The position numbers were made by a program, and so were the translations under genes. Below are positions 16,905 through 28,230 of a DNA stretch of 64,000 nt, piece after piece (within the stretch, counting starts at the first letter, position 1; the number at the start of each line of letters is the position of its first letter). Under the pieces are notes generated by a model, which was not told the origin of the DNA, searched no databases, and saw only the letters and a program-made list of their open reading frames with translations. Source of the DNA: Brevundimonas lenta (GTDB lineage Bacteria; Pseudomonadota; Alphaproteobacteria; Caulobacterales; Caulobacteraceae). The stretch covers positions 868,001-932,000 of the forward strand of contig NZ_JACIDM010000001.1 in assembly GCF_014196335.1 (NCBI RefSeq), read 5' to 3'.

Positions 16905-16929
16905 CGCAAGGTATCTTGCGGCGCAAGGT
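16905..16929. promoter_or_regulatory. Candidate PadR operator
   Basis: CGCAAG-GTAT-CTTGCG is a perfect palindrome at 16905-16920. The half GCAAGGTA recurs at 16906-16913 and 16922-16929, 16 bp apart. The cluster lies just upstream of padR, in the space shared with the oxidase genes, and fits a dimeric repressor bound at the padR promoter. Confidence 0.5.
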
Positions 16930-16987
16930 AGCTGGCGAAACATGAATGCGATTTAATCCGCCGCCCGAATGTCGCGGCTGCGCTCAA

Positions 16988-17089
16988 TCGCTTGGCAAGC
17001 GAGGGAGGGGGCGATATGGACCCCGCGAAGTACCGCCGCGGGCCGAGAGTCCCGGCGCTTGTTTGCGATTCACTCGCAAGCGATTGCGA
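16988..17089. repeat. Inverted repeats in the cytochrome oxidase leader region
   Basis: Two inverted repeats occur before ctaC. TCGCTTG-G-CAAGCGA is at 16988-17002 and TCGCAA-GCGA-TTGCGA is at 17074-17089. Both carry CGCAAG/CTTGCG-like cores related to the palindrome at 16905. They may be operators or leader hairpins for the oxidase operon. No clear -35/-10 pair was identified. Confidence 0.35.
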
Positions 17090-17117
17090 CGAAACGGATT
17101 TAATGAGGATGTCTCGC

Positions 17118-19816
<2,699 letters not shown>

Positions 19817-19849
19817 GGGGCCCGGCCTGGCCGGACCTGCCAAAATCGG

Positions 19850-19876
19850 GGGCCGCTCCTGCACAGGGAGCGGCCC
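19850..19876 (+). repeat. Stem-loop between ctaD and ctaB
   Basis: GGGCCGCTCC (19850-19859) pairs with GGAGCGGCCC (19867-19876) around a 7-nt loop. It lacks a U-tract and lies 34 nt after the ctaD stop and 19 nt before ctaB. It may set the ratio of structural to assembly gene expression by mRNA processing or attenuation. Confidence 0.6.
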
Positions 19877-19894
19877 TCAAGCGTTAGAAGAGCC

Positions 19895-20860
19895 ATGACC
19901 GAACCCGCCGCACCCGCGATCTCCACGGCCCAGCCGGAAGACTTCTTCCAGCTGCTGAAGCCGCGCGTGATGTCGCTGGTGATCTTCACCGCCGTGACCG
20001 GCCTGGTCGTGGCCAAGGGCGATCTGGACTGGATCTCGTCGGCGATCGCCATCCTGTGCATCGCCGTCGGCGCCGGCGCGGCCGGGGCGCTGAACATGGC
20101 CCTGGAAGGCGAGACCGACGCCCTGATGCGCCGCACGCGCGGACGCCCCGTCGCGGCCGGACGCGTCCGCAAGAACGACGCCATGACCTTCGGCGTCATC
20201 CTGTCGATCTTCTCGGTCATGCTGCTGGGCATGGCCACCAACTGGCTGGCCGGCGGCCTGCTGCTGCTGACCATCCTGTACTACGCCGTCTTCTACACCC
20301 TGCTGCTGAAGCGCCGGACGCCCCAGAACATCGTCATCGGCGGCGCCGCGGGCGCCTTCCCGCCGGTGATCGGCTGGGCCGCGGCGACCGGCCAGGCGCC
20401 GTGGCAGGCGTGGCTGCTGTTCCTGATCATCTTCCTGTGGACCCCGCCGCACAGCTGGGCGCTCGCGCTCTATTCGGCCGGCGACTACGCCAAGGCCGGC
20501 ATCCCGATGATGCCGGTGGCGCGTGGCGCAAAAAGCACCCGCCTGCAGATCCTGCTCTACACGCTCGTGTTCGTGCCGGTGGCCATCGCGCCCGGCCTGA
20601 CCGGCATGGGCGGCTACGTCTATCTCGGCGTTTCGATCGTCGGCGGCCTGGGCTTCCTGCTGCTGGCCTTCCGCCTGTGGCGCTCGCGCGCCGGCGATCA
20701 GCCGGACAAGGCCGAGGCCGTGGGGCGAGAGGCCGCATTGTATGACGTGCGCGCTGAGGCCAAACCGGCCCGCAACCTGTTCGCTTTCTCGATCCTGTAC
20801 CTGATGGCCCTGTTCGCCGCGCTGCTGGTCGAGAGCTTCACCGCCGTCCCCGGACTGTAA
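19895..20860 (+). CDS. ctaB: Protoheme IX farnesyltransferase (heme O synthase)
   Basis: This 321-residue polytopic UbiA-type prenyltransferase makes heme O from heme B, the first step towards heme A for this oxidase. [20 protein letters not shown] is the family N-terminus. The prenyl-diphosphate motif region reads [20 protein letters not shown], with the first Asp motif less standard than the usual NxxxDxxxD. The second region is [21 protein letters not shown] 19895 follows GAAGAGCC. It ends five bases before the small membrane gene. Confidence 0.96.
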   Translation: MTEPAAPAISTAQPEDFFQLLKPRVMSLVIFTAVTGLVVAKGDLDWISSAIAILCIAVGAGAAGALNMALEGETDALMRRTRGRPVAAGRVRKNDAMTFGVILSIFSVMLLGMATNWLAGGLLLLTILYYAVFYTLLLKRRTPQNIVIGGAAGAFPPVIGWAAATGQAPWQAWLLFLIIFLWTPPHSWALALYSAGDYAKAGIPMMPVARGAKSTRLQILLYTLVFVPVAIAPGLTGMGGYVYLGVSIVGGLGFLLLAFRLWRSRAGDQPDKAEAVGREAALYDVRAEAKPARNLFAFSILYLMALFAALLVESFTAVPGL

Positions 20861-20865
20861 CCGCC

Positions 20866-21045
20866 ATGCGCCGCCTGACTCCCGAAGAACTCTCCGCCCG
20901 CAAGAAGCGCAATCTCGCCATCGCCGGCGCCCTGGTCGTCTTCATCGTGCTGGTGTTCGGCGTGACCGTGCTGAACCTGAAGCGCAACCTCGACGCCCGC
21001 GCCGAAGCCATCGCGGCGGGCGAGCCGGTGGGATACGCCCAGTGA
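20866..21045 (+). CDS. Small single-pass membrane protein in the oxidase assembly cluster (CoxF-like)
   Basis: This 59-residue protein begins MRRLTPEELSARKKRNLAIA, with a charged N-terminus, then one hydrophobic helix (GALVVFIVLVFGVTVL), then a basic/acidic tail ending VGYAQ. It starts five bases after ctaB and its TGA overlaps the GTG of ctaG (GTGA, 21042-21045). Small proteins at this site in alphaproteobacterial oxidase clusters are often named CoxF. The assembly role is inferred from position. Confidence 0.8.
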   Translation: MRRLTPEELSARKKRNLAIAGALVVFIVLVFGVTVLNLKRNLDARAEAIAAGEPVGYAQ

Positions 21046-21608
21046 AGCTGTCGCGGAACGCCGTCGCCATCGCCTGCGTGCTGGGCGTGATGTTCATGAC
21101 CGGTGCGGCGTTCGCCGCCGTGCCGCTGTACCGCATGTTCTGTCAGGTCACCGGCTTCGACGGCACGGTGAAGAAGGCCGACAAGGCGCCGGACGTCCAG
21201 CTGGACCAGACGGTGCTGATCCGCTTCGACACCAACGTCCGCGATCTGCCGATGACCTTCCACGCCGAACAGGTAACCCAGCGGGTCCGCATCGGCGAAA
21301 CCGGCATGGCCTTCTTCGACGTGACCAACACCTCGGACAAGCCGATCAGCGCCAAGGCCGCCTACAACGTCGTGCCCGAGCGCGCCGGACCGTATTTCCA
21401 GAAGCTGCAGTGCTTCTGCTTCGACGAGCAGATCATCCAGCCCGGCGAAACGATGAAATTCCCCGTCCAGTATTTCGTGGCGCCCGAGATGGCGACCGAT
21501 CGCGAGAGCAAGGGCGTGCAGGAAATCACCCTCAGCTACACCTTCTATCCCACGGATCGCTTCCAGCAGGCCGTTAACGGCGAGACTGCCTCTGGCGCGG
21601 CCGGATAG
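21042..21608 (+). CDS. ctaG: Cytochrome c oxidase assembly protein CtaG/Cox11
   Basis: This 188-residue protein has one N-terminal membrane helix (AVAIACVLGVMFMTGAAFAA) and a periplasmic immunoglobulin-like domain. The copper-binding pair lies in KLQCFCFDEQ (C124 and C126) and the LYRMFCQVTGFDGT segment carries the third conserved Cys. It delivers copper to the CuB site of subunit I. GTG 21042 is set by the four-base overlap with the preceding gene. Confidence 0.96.
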   Translation: MKLSRNAVAIACVLGVMFMTGAAFAAVPLYRMFCQVTGFDGTVKKADKAPDVQLDQTVLIRFDTNVRDLPMTFHAEQVTQRVRIGETGMAFFDVTNTSDKPISAKAAYNVVPERAGPYFQKLQCFCFDEQIIQPGETMKFPVQYFVAPEMATDRESKGVQEITLSYTFYPTDRFQQAVNGETASGAAG

Positions 21609-21656
21609 CGGACGCTATAGCCCCCCTAACGACTCTCGACCGTTTAAGAGACCCCG

Positions 21657-22580
21657 ATGGCCGACGCCCACGCGACACCGCATCACGACTACCACCTGGT
21701 GAACCCCAGCCCCTGGCCGCTGGTCGCCTCGATCGCGACTACGATCATGATGATCGGCGCCGTGGTCTGGATGAAGGGCCTGGTCAGCGGCGACGCCGGC
21801 CCGGTGGCCGCCATGTTCGCCAAGGGTCATCCGGCGGTCTTCTTCGCCGGTCTGGCCGGCGTGCTGGTGTCGATGTTCGGCTGGTGGGCCGACGTCATCA
21901 AGGAAAGCCGCGCGGGTGATCACACCCCGGTCGTCTCGATCGGCCTGCGCTACGGCATGATGCTCTTCATCGCCTCGGAAGTGATGTTCTTCGTCGCCTT
22001 CTTCTGGGTGTTCTTCGAGATGAGCATCTTCAACGAAGCGCGCGCTCACATTCCGGAAGTCGGCGCCTGGGCCGACACGGCCAAGGCCTGGACCAATGCT
22101 GACGGCTCGTCGCTGTGGCCGCCGCGCGGCATTGAGACCCTGGACGCCTGGCAGCTGCCGCTGCTGAACACCGTCATCCTGCTGCTCTCGGGCACGACCG
22201 TCACCTGGGCGCACCACGCCCTGGCCCACGGCGACCGCAACGCGACCAAGATCGGCCTGATCATCACCGTCGCCCTCGGCGTCCTGTTCACCTCGGTGCA
22301 GGCCTACGAGTACCACCACATCATCCACGAGCACCTGTTCTTCAACGAGGCGGCCGCCAACTCGGGCCTGTACGGTTCGATCTTCTTCATGGCGACCGGC
22401 TTCCACGGCTTCCACGTCCTCGTCGGCACCATCTTCCTGACCGTCTGCCTGCTGCGTCTGCTGGCCGGCCAGTTCACCCCGGAGAAGCATTTCGGCTTCG
22501 AGGCGGCGGCCTGGTACTGGCACTTCGTGGACGTGGTCTGGCTGTTCCTGTTCGCCTTCGTCTACGTCACCTTCGGGTGA
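21657..22580 (+). CDS. ctaE: Cytochrome c oxidase subunit III
   Basis: This 307-residue, seven-helix subunit is the third core component of the aa3 oxidase. Recognisable segments include HDYHLVNPSPWPLVASI, LFIASEVMFFVAFFWVFFE (with the conserved Glu), GTTVTWAHHALAHGD and WYWHFVDVVWLFLFAFVYV at the C-terminus. ATG 21657 follows GAGACCCCG. Its stop overlaps the DUF983 start as GTGA. Confidence 0.97.
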   Translation: MADAHATPHHDYHLVNPSPWPLVASIATTIMMIGAVVWMKGLVSGDAGPVAAMFAKGHPAVFFAGLAGVLVSMFGWWADVIKESRAGDHTPVVSIGLRYGMMLFIASEVMFFVAFFWVFFEMSIFNEARAHIPEVGAWADTAKAWTNADGSSLWPPRGIETLDAWQLPLLNTVILLLSGTTVTWAHHALAHGDRNATKIGLIITVALGVLFTSVQAYEYHHIIHEHLFFNEAAANSGLYGSIFFMATGFHGFHVLVGTIFLTVCLLRLLAGQFTPEKHFGFEAAAWYWHFVDVVWLFLFAFVYVTFG

Positions 22581-22966
22581 TCGAAGGCCCCACAGGTCAA
22601 GACAATCAACCGGCGCGGATCGACCCGATCCGCGCCGGTCTGCGTTGTCGCTGTCCTCATTGCGGGCAGGGACCGCTGTTCGAAGGCTTCCTGAAGGTGG
22701 TCGAGCGCTGCCCGGCCTGCGGTTTCGACTTCACCCGCCTGAACACGGGCGATGGAGCGGCCATCTTCATCATGCAGATCGCCGGCGGCATCGTGGTGTT
22801 CGGAGCCCTGTTCGTGATGATCGCCTACAACCCGCCCATCTGGTTGCTGCTGCTGGTCACCCTGCCGCTGGTCGCGGGGTTGTCGCTGGGCCTGATGCGG
22901 CCCGGCAAGGGCGTCATGATCGCGCTCCAGATGCGCAACCGCGCCGGACAGGCCGGCCATGACTGA
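22577..22966 (+). CDS. DUF983 zinc-ribbon membrane protein
   Basis: This 129-residue protein begins at GTG 22577, overlapping the ctaE stop (GTGA). Two Cys pairs, CRCPHCGQG and CPACGFDF, flank GPLFEGFLKVVE and form a zinc ribbon; two transmembrane helices follow. DUF983 is commonly encoded between ctaE and SURF1 in alphaproteobacteria, so a role in oxidase maturation is likely but unproven. It ends eight bases inside the SURF1 gene. Confidence 0.9.
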   Translation: MIEGPTGQDNQPARIDPIRAGLRCRCPHCGQGPLFEGFLKVVERCPACGFDFTRLNTGDGAAIFIMQIAGGIVVFGALFVMIAYNPPIWLLLLVTLPLVAGLSLGLMRPGKGVMIALQMRNRAGQAGHD

Positions 22967-23711
22967 GTCGCGCGTTCGGTTCCCCTGGGGGCTGACCATC
23001 GTGTCCGCCCTGGCTCTCGCCCTGCTGATCTCGCTCGGCGTCTGGCAGGTGCAGCGGCTGCACTGGAAGACCGGGCTGATCGCGGAGGCGGAGGCCGCCG
23101 CAGCCCATCCGCCGGTCGCCCTCGCCGCCCTGCGCGCCGAACGCGGCGTTCCCGAGTTCCGCAAGGTCGCGCTGGTTTGTCCCGGCCTGGCCACCGCGCC
23201 CTTCGTCGAGCTGCAGTCTATCCATGACGGTCAGGCCGGCGTCCGCCTGATTTCCGCCTGTCGCCCGGCGGGTAGCGGAGAGACCCTGCTGCTCGACCGC
23301 GGCTTCGTCGCCGACATCATTTCGGCCCGGCCGCCGGCGGCCGCGTCGGAAGCGCCCGTCCGGATCGTCGCCGAGGTCCGCCAGACGCCGGCCGCAGGCC
23401 CTATGGCAGCAGCGCCGAACGGCTCGCACTTCTACGCTCGCGACAACAACGCGATGGCCAAGGTCCTCGGTGTCGCCGGTTCCGTCGCCCCCGAAACCTT
23501 CTTCGCCGTCACCTCGTCCAACCCGGAATGGCAGGCGCTGACGCCGTCCGCACCGCCCGCCGCCTTCTCGAACAACCACCTCGGCTATGCGCTGACCTGG
23601 TTCGGGCTGGCGCTGGCGCTGGCCGGCTTCTACATCGCCCTGCTTCGCAGAAAGCTGTCCCTTAAGCAGCCTCGCTCCGCGAGCGAGGCGTCAGGGAAGG
23701 AAAAGTCCTGA
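22959..23711 (+). CDS. SURF1 family cytochrome oxidase biogenesis protein
   Basis: The 250-residue protein has a transmembrane helix at each end (LTIVSALALALLISLGVWQV and LGYALTWFGLALALAGFYIA). The second one carries the conserved NNHLGYALTWFG motif. SURF1 helps insert heme A into subunit I. It overlaps DUF983 by eight bases and its TGA overlaps the likely CTG start of the next gene. It ends with a basic tail RRKLSLKQPRSASEASGKEK. Confidence 0.93.
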   Translation: MTESRVRFPWGLTIVSALALALLISLGVWQVQRLHWKTGLIAEAEAAAAHPPVALAALRAERGVPEFRKVALVCPGLATAPFVELQSIHDGQAGVRLISACRPAGSGETLLLDRGFVADIISARPPAAASEAPVRIVAEVRQTPAAGPMAAAPNGSHFYARDNNAMAKVLGVAGSVAPETFFAVTSSNPEWQALTPSAPPAAFSNNHLGYALTWFGLALALAGFYIALLRRKLSLKQPRSASEASGKEKS

Positions 23712-24973
23712 CCGCCACCCTCCACACCCTGTCGAACGGCGTCCGCGTGGTCTGCGATCCCATGCCGGGCCTGCGCACCCTCGCCCTGACCGTCGCCGTG
23801 CGCGGCGGGGCCAAGTGGGAGGACGAGGGCCAGTCCGGGTGGTCGCATTGTCTCGAGCATCTGGTGTTCAAGGGCGCCGGCGACATGGGCGCGCGCGAGA
23901 TCGTCGAGCGCATCGAGGCCGAGGGCGGATCCCTGAACGCCGCCACCGGCTATGAGCGCACCAGCTTCGAGGTCCGCGCCCTGCAGGGTTCCCTGCCGCT
24001 GGCCATGCAGGTGGTGTCGGACCTGGTCTTCCGCCCGACCCTCGATCCCGACGAGATCGTGCGCGAGAAGGACGTCGTCGCCCAGGAGATCGCCGAGGCC
24101 TTCGACACGCCCGACGACCACGTGTTCGAAATGGCCCAGACGCGCGCCTTCACCGGCCAGCCGCTGGGCCGCCCGATCCTCGGCTCCGTCGCCAGCCTGA
24201 AACCCATCACCCGCGCCACGATCGGCGACTGGCGCGCCCGTCTGTATTCGCCCGACCGCATGGTGGTCGCGGCGTCGGGCGCCGTCGATGAGGCCGAGCT
24301 TCTGGCCCTGGCCGAGCGCTGGTTCGGCGCCGAATCCGCGACGCCGGCCGCCGTGCCCGACGTGCCGCACTTCACCGGCGGCGATGCGGCCCTGACTCGC
24401 CGCATCGAGCAGGCCAACATCGTCTTCCAGCTGCCGGCCCCGTCGGCGGTCGACCCGCTGTATCCGGCCGCCCGGCTGATGACCGAAATCCTCGGCGGCG
24501 GCATGGCCTCGCGCCTGTTCCAGAGCGCCCGCGAGGAGCGCGGCCTCGCCTACGCCATCGACGCCTATCACGAACCCTATGAGGACGCGGGCATCCTCGG
24601 CATTTACGCCGGAGCCGCGGCCGAGCGTTCGGTCGAACTGGCCCAGGTGTGCGCCGCCGAGCTGAAGGCCCTGGCCGAAACGGGCCCGACCGCCGTCGAG
24701 CTGTCGCGCGCCAAGGCGGTGATGAACGCCGGCCTGTGGATGTCGGACGAAAGCCCGGCCTCGCGCGCGGGGCGTGCAGCGGCGCAGGTGCTGATCTTCG
24801 GCCGCCTGATCCCCTCTGACGTCATGGCCGAACGCAACCTGGCCCAGACCGCCAACGACGTGCGCGCCGCCGCGGCGGCCTCTCTGGCGGCAGGCAAGGC
24901 GGCGACCGCCGTTCTGGGTCCGAAGGCGGCGGCTCCGGCCGGTCGCGCCTTCCGCGACGCCCTGTTCGGCTGA
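23708..24973 (+). CDS. M16 family zinc metallopeptidase (probable CTG start)
   Basis: This 421-residue peptidase has the inverted zinc motif HCLEH (residues 47-51), with the distal Glu in EIAEAFDTPDDHVFE. The glycine-rich LGGGMASRLFQSAREERGLA belongs to the second M16 domain. From the first GTG (23747) the protein would lack the conserved edge strand TLHTLSNGVRVV. That strand is encoded in frame from 23708, where CTG overlaps the SURF1 stop as CTGA and GGAAGG lies 8-13 bases upstream. No ATG, GTG or TTG is available there. Position after SURF1 matches related genomes from memory. Role: processing peptidase of PqqL/MPP-like type, substrate unknown. Confidence 0.85.
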   Translation: MTATLHTLSNGVRVVCDPMPGLRTLALTVAVRGGAKWEDEGQSGWSHCLEHLVFKGAGDMGAREIVERIEAEGGSLNAATGYERTSFEVRALQGSLPLAMQVVSDLVFRPTLDPDEIVREKDVVAQEIAEAFDTPDDHVFEMAQTRAFTGQPLGRPILGSVASLKPITRATIGDWRARLYSPDRMVVAASGAVDEAELLALAERWFGAESATPAAVPDVPHFTGGDAALTRRIEQANIVFQLPAPSAVDPLYPAARLMTEILGGGMASRLFQSAREERGLAYAIDAYHEPYEDAGILGIYAGAAAERSVELAQVCAAELKALAETGPTAVELSRAKAVMNAGLWMSDESPASRAGRAAAQVLIFGRLIPSDVMAERNLAQTANDVRAAAAASLAAGKAATAVLGPKAAAPAGRAFRDALFG

Positions 24974-24997
24974 TCGTCGCCCGGTTATTCTGCGCCC

Positions 24998-25588
24998 ATG
25001 GCTCTACTGGACTGGATCAGCGAGGCGACGGGTCCCGTCATCAATGGCGAGGGCGTGCTGCTGCGCTCGCCGCGTCCCGGCGACCATGAAGCCTGGGCCA
25101 CACTGCGTCAGGATTCCTACCGCTATCTCCAGCCGTGGGAGCCGACCTGGCCCGAGGACGATCTGACCAAGGCCGCCTTCAAACGCCGCCTGTCGATCTA
25201 TGCGCGCGAGCAGGACGCCGGGAACGCCTGGCCGTTCTTCATCTTCGCGGGATCCGGCCACACCCTGGTCGGCGCCATCACCCTGTCCAACGTCCGTCGC
25301 GGCGTCGCCGAGACGGGCACCCTGGGCTACTGGATCGGAGAGCCGTTCGCGGGGCACGGCTACGCTACGGCGGCCGTGCGGGCGATGAAGGCCTTCGCCT
25401 TCGACGAGCTGAATCTGCATCGGGTCGAGGCCGCCTGCGTGCCCGACAACGCCCCCTCGCGACGCGTGCTCGAAAAAGCGGGCTTCGAGCTCGAAGGTCG
25501 GGCGCGGGCTTATCTCAAAATTAACGGCGGATGGGCAGACCATCTGTTGTTCGGCTGCGTGAATGACGGGGCCGGGCGAGACGGCTGA
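24998..25588 (+). CDS. GNAT family N-acetyltransferase (RimJ/RimL type)
   Basis: This 196-residue cytoplasmic protein has GEGVLLRSPRPGDHEAWATL, a LGYWIGEPFAGHGYATAAVR acetyl-CoA-binding motif A, and HRVEAACVPDNAPSRRVLEK with the typical NxxSxrvleKxGF ending. These place it with RimJ/RimL-type acetyltransferases acting on protein N-termini or small molecules. ATG 24998 is 24 nt after the M16 gene and is probably co-transcribed. Substrate is not deducible. Confidence 0.92.
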   Translation: MALLDWISEATGPVINGEGVLLRSPRPGDHEAWATLRQDSYRYLQPWEPTWPEDDLTKAAFKRRLSIYAREQDAGNAWPFFIFAGSGHTLVGAITLSNVRRGVAETGTLGYWIGEPFAGHGYATAAVRAMKAFAFDELNLHRVEAACVPDNAPSRRVLEKAGFELEGRARAYLKINGGWADHLLFGCVNDGAGRDG

Positions 25589-25615
25589 CGCTGTCCACCG
25601 GAGAACCGCAGGCGC

Positions 25616-27283
25616 TTGAATACTCGCTCCAGAAGTCTGGCCTGGGACGCGACGACCGCCATTGAGGCGCTTGCCGCCGCGGATACGGCCCTGTGGATCT
25701 GGACCCCCGCCGAGGACCAGATGCGCTTCACCGGCGCGACCCGCGCGCTGGGCCTGGGTCCGCTTGCGCCGGAATGCTCGGGCGCCGCCTTCACCGCCGT
25801 GGCGATCCCGCAGGACCGCGCCCTGGCCGAAAAGATTCTGAAGCCGCAGGAGGAGGGGACCGAAGTCGCCGTCCGTCTGCGCATGCGCGACGCCGAGACC
25901 TGCATCTGGCGCGGCGTCTGGCTGGAGGACGGCCTGCGCGCCGCCGGCGTCGTGGCGCTGGAGACCAAATTCGCCGCGTCGCACCGCGACCACCTGACCG
26001 GTCTGCTGGATCGCCGCACCTTCCTGACCCGTGCCGGCGAGACCCTGACCCAGCCGGGCGCCTATGAGCTGGTCGTCGCCGACGTCGACCGTCTGCGCCG
26101 TCTGAACGAGGCCCTGGGCCACGAGCGCGCCGATCTGGTGCTGGCCGCCCTCGGCTCGCGCCTGAACGCCGCCTTCGCGCAGGAGGCCTCGGCCGCCCGC
26201 ATTGGCGAGGATGAGTTCGCCCTGCTGGTGCCGCGCGGCGCCGTGGCCGCCTCTGAACGCATGCGTGAGGCGCTGGAGCAGCCGCTGCGCGTCGCCGGCT
26301 TCGATATCTATCCGACCGTCTCCATCGGCGCTGTGGCGGTCGATGGCGGGCCGGACGCCGCCGATCCGGCCGAACTTCTGCGCCGGGTCGAGCTGGCTGT
26401 CGAACAGGCCAAGACCGCCGGTCGCGGCGGGGTCGCCGCCTATGGCCGCGCGCTGGAGAGCGACAGCCTGTCGCGCCTGGCGCTGGAGGCCGACCTGCGC
26501 AACGCCTTCTTGCGCGGCGAGATCGAGCCCTTCTACCAGCCCATCGTGAACCTCAACACCGGCGCGGTGGCCGGCTTCGAGGCCCTGGCCCGCTGGCGTC
26601 ACCCCAAGCGTGGCCTGGTGCCGCCGGACGAGTTCCTGGGCCTGACCGCCGAAATGGGCCTGATGAACGATCTCGGCCTGCTGATGATGCGTCAGTCGGC
26701 GCGTCAGCTGTCCGAATGGCTTCAGCGCCATCCCTCGGCCGGCAAGCTGTTCTGCAGCGTCAACCTGTCGGTCGGCGAGATCGAGCGAGCGAATCTGGTC
26801 GAGGACGTCGCCCGGATCATTTCGGACGCCGGCCTGCCCAAGGGCGCGCTGAAGCTCGAGGTCACCGAAGGCGACATCATGCGCGACACCACGCGCGCCG
26901 CCGAAACGCTCAAGCAGCTGCGCGACGCCGGGGCCTCGCTGGCGCTGGACGACTTCGGCACCGGCTTCTCGTCGCTCAGCTATCTGGCGCGTCTGCCCTT
27001 CGACACCCTGAAGATCGACCGCTACTTCGTTCTGACCATGGACAAGGACGAGGGCTCGGCGAAGATCGTCAAATCGGTCGTCAATCTCGGCCGTGACCTG
27101 TCGCTGGAAGTCGTCGCCGAGGGCGTCGAGAACGCCGGTCTGGCCAAACTCCTGCTTGAGGCCCAATGTCACTACGGACAGGGCTTCGGCTACGCCCAGG
27201 CCCTGCCTGCGCAGGAGGCCGAGGTGTATCTGAACGAGTCGCTCGCCGACGGCACAGCCCCGATCAAACAACGCTCTGCGTAA
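25616..27283 (+). CDS. pdeA: GGDEF-EAL protein, PdeA-like c-di-GMP phosphodiesterase
   Basis: This 555-residue protein has a PAS-like region (about 1-120), a GGDEF domain with the variant GEDEF at 197-201, and an EAL domain starting near 300 with EAL at 322-324 and DDFGTGFSS. The PDE residues look intact. The architecture, length and GEDEF variant match Caulobacter CC3396/PdeA from established work, in which the degenerate cyclase domain binds GTP and activates the EAL domain. It would lower c-di-GMP and influence the motile-to-sessile switch. The start is TTG 25616; no ATG or GTG lies nearby, and GGAG is 12 bases upstream. Confidence 0.85.
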   Translation: MNTRSRSLAWDATTAIEALAAADTALWIWTPAEDQMRFTGATRALGLGPLAPECSGAAFTAVAIPQDRALAEKILKPQEEGTEVAVRLRMRDAETCIWRGVWLEDGLRAAGVVALETKFAASHRDHLTGLLDRRTFLTRAGETLTQPGAYELVVADVDRLRRLNEALGHERADLVLAALGSRLNAAFAQEASAARIGEDEFALLVPRGAVAASERMREALEQPLRVAGFDIYPTVSIGAVAVDGGPDAADPAELLRRVELAVEQAKTAGRGGVAAYGRALESDSLSRLALEADLRNAFLRGEIEPFYQPIVNLNTGAVAGFEALARWRHPKRGLVPPDEFLGLTAEMGLMNDLGLLMMRQSARQLSEWLQRHPSAGKLFCSVNLSVGEIERANLVEDVARIISDAGLPKGALKLEVTEGDIMRDTTRAAETLKQLRDAGASLALDDFGTGFSSLSYLARLPFDTLKIDRYFVLTMDKDEGSAKIVKSVVNLGRDLSLEVVAEGVENAGLAKLLLEAQCHYGQGFGYAQALPAQEAEVYLNESLADGTAPIKQRSA

Positions 27284-27684
27284 TGCAGCTGTATCCGAAG
27301 CTCTCGCTTCTCGAGTGGCTTCTCGCAGCGCTTGGCGTCGTCGTGGTGGCCGGCATTGTCTGGTTCGGCGTCCTCCACCCTGGGGACCCGCTGTACGTGT
27401 CGGCCCTCCGCGATCGCGCCCGCCTTTCTGCCGAGGATCGACTCGTGCTCACCAACACCGGGATGTTGCTGGGCGAAGATGGGTCGACTCGAAGCGGCAC
27501 GACGCTCTGGTGCGGTCGCATCAACGAGGAAGTTGATCGGAGCGTCGCTGCTGTGACGCGCCACACTAGGCGCGGAAGGCCAATGCTACTGGGTTCCGCC
27601 CTGGCCTGGGCGCCGCGCTCGGACGCCGAGCGGCGGATGATCGCCCAGTGTTCGGAGCGCCTAGGCCCGCCCGCTCTGCCCTGA
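27283..27684 (+). CDS. Small membrane-anchored hypothetical protein
   Basis: This 133-residue protein starts at ATG 27283, which shares a base with the pdeA stop (TAATG). A single N-terminal helix (LLEWLLAALGVVVVAGIVWF) anchors an outward domain with two cysteines (LWCGRINEE and IAQCSERL). I do not recognise it. Base composition looks slightly less GC-biased than its neighbours. The 3' end overlaps the convergent YqgE gene by 24 bases, so one of the two ends may be shorter in practice. Confidence 0.65.
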   Translation: MQLYPKLSLLEWLLAALGVVVVAGIVWFGVLHPGDPLYVSALRDRARLSAEDRLVLTNTGMLLGEDGSTRSGTTLWCGRINEEVDRSVAAVTRHTRRGRPMLLGSALAWAPRSDAERRMIAQCSERLGPPALP

Positions 27685-28230
27685 CAGCAGGGCCGGATCC
27701 ACGCCCAGGGTCGCCAGCGCACGGCTCCACTTGTCGGGGTAGTCGGTATCGAAGATCAGGCCGGTGTCGGCCTCGGCCGTCAGCCAGACGTTTTCGCCCA
27801 GCTCGTCCTCCAGCTGGCCGTCGCCCCAGCCCGCGTAGCCCAGCAGCAGCACCGACCGGCGCGGACCCGAGACCGGGTCCACCATCGCCGCCAGCGCCTC
27901 GCGCGTGCCGGTCATCGCCAGGCCTTCGCCGAAGGGCATCGACGCCTCCGCGGCCATCCAGTCGTCGGTGTGCAGGACGAAGCCGCGCTCGCGCTCCACC
28001 GGCCCGCCGACCAGCACCGCGCGCGTGGCGGCGGACTCCGGCGCCGGGGTCGCCAGCTTCGACAACACGGCCTTCAGATCCACGCCGGGGGCGGGGCGAT
28101 CCAGCCTCAGGCCCATCGCATGGTCCGGCCCGTGGGCGCAGACCAGGATCACCGCATGTTCGAAACGCGGATCGTTGATCCCGGGCATGGCCACCAGCAG
28201 CCGCCCGACGAGGGATTGGAAGTCGTCCAT
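27661..28230 (-). CDS. YqgE/AlgH family protein
   Basis: This 189-residue protein is full length for UPF0301. It shows the LVGRLLVAMPGINDPRFEHAV opening, the HGPDHAMGLRLDRP segment, VLVGGPVERERGFVLHT and SVLLLGYAGWGDGQLEDEL. Structures of the family exist but the function is not settled; a regulatory role was proposed for AlgH. ATG 28230 is convincing. Convergent with the preceding small gene. Confidence 0.95.
   Translation of the reverse strand: MDDFQSLVGRLLVAMPGINDPRFEHAVILVCAHGPDHAMGLRLDRPAPGVDLKAVLSKLATPAPESAATRAVLVGGPVERERGFVLHTDDWMAAEASMPFGEGLAMTGTREALAAMVDPVSGPRRSVLLLGYAGWGDGQLEDELGENVWLTAEADTGLIFDTDYPDKWSRALATLGVDPALLSGQSGRA

Noticed and set aside
19821-19834. GGCC-rich inverted bases directly after ctaD as a terminator
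   Set aside because: The hairpin at 19850-19876 is longer, and neither has a U-tract; the downstream genes belong to the same assembly pathway, so full termination is unlikely.
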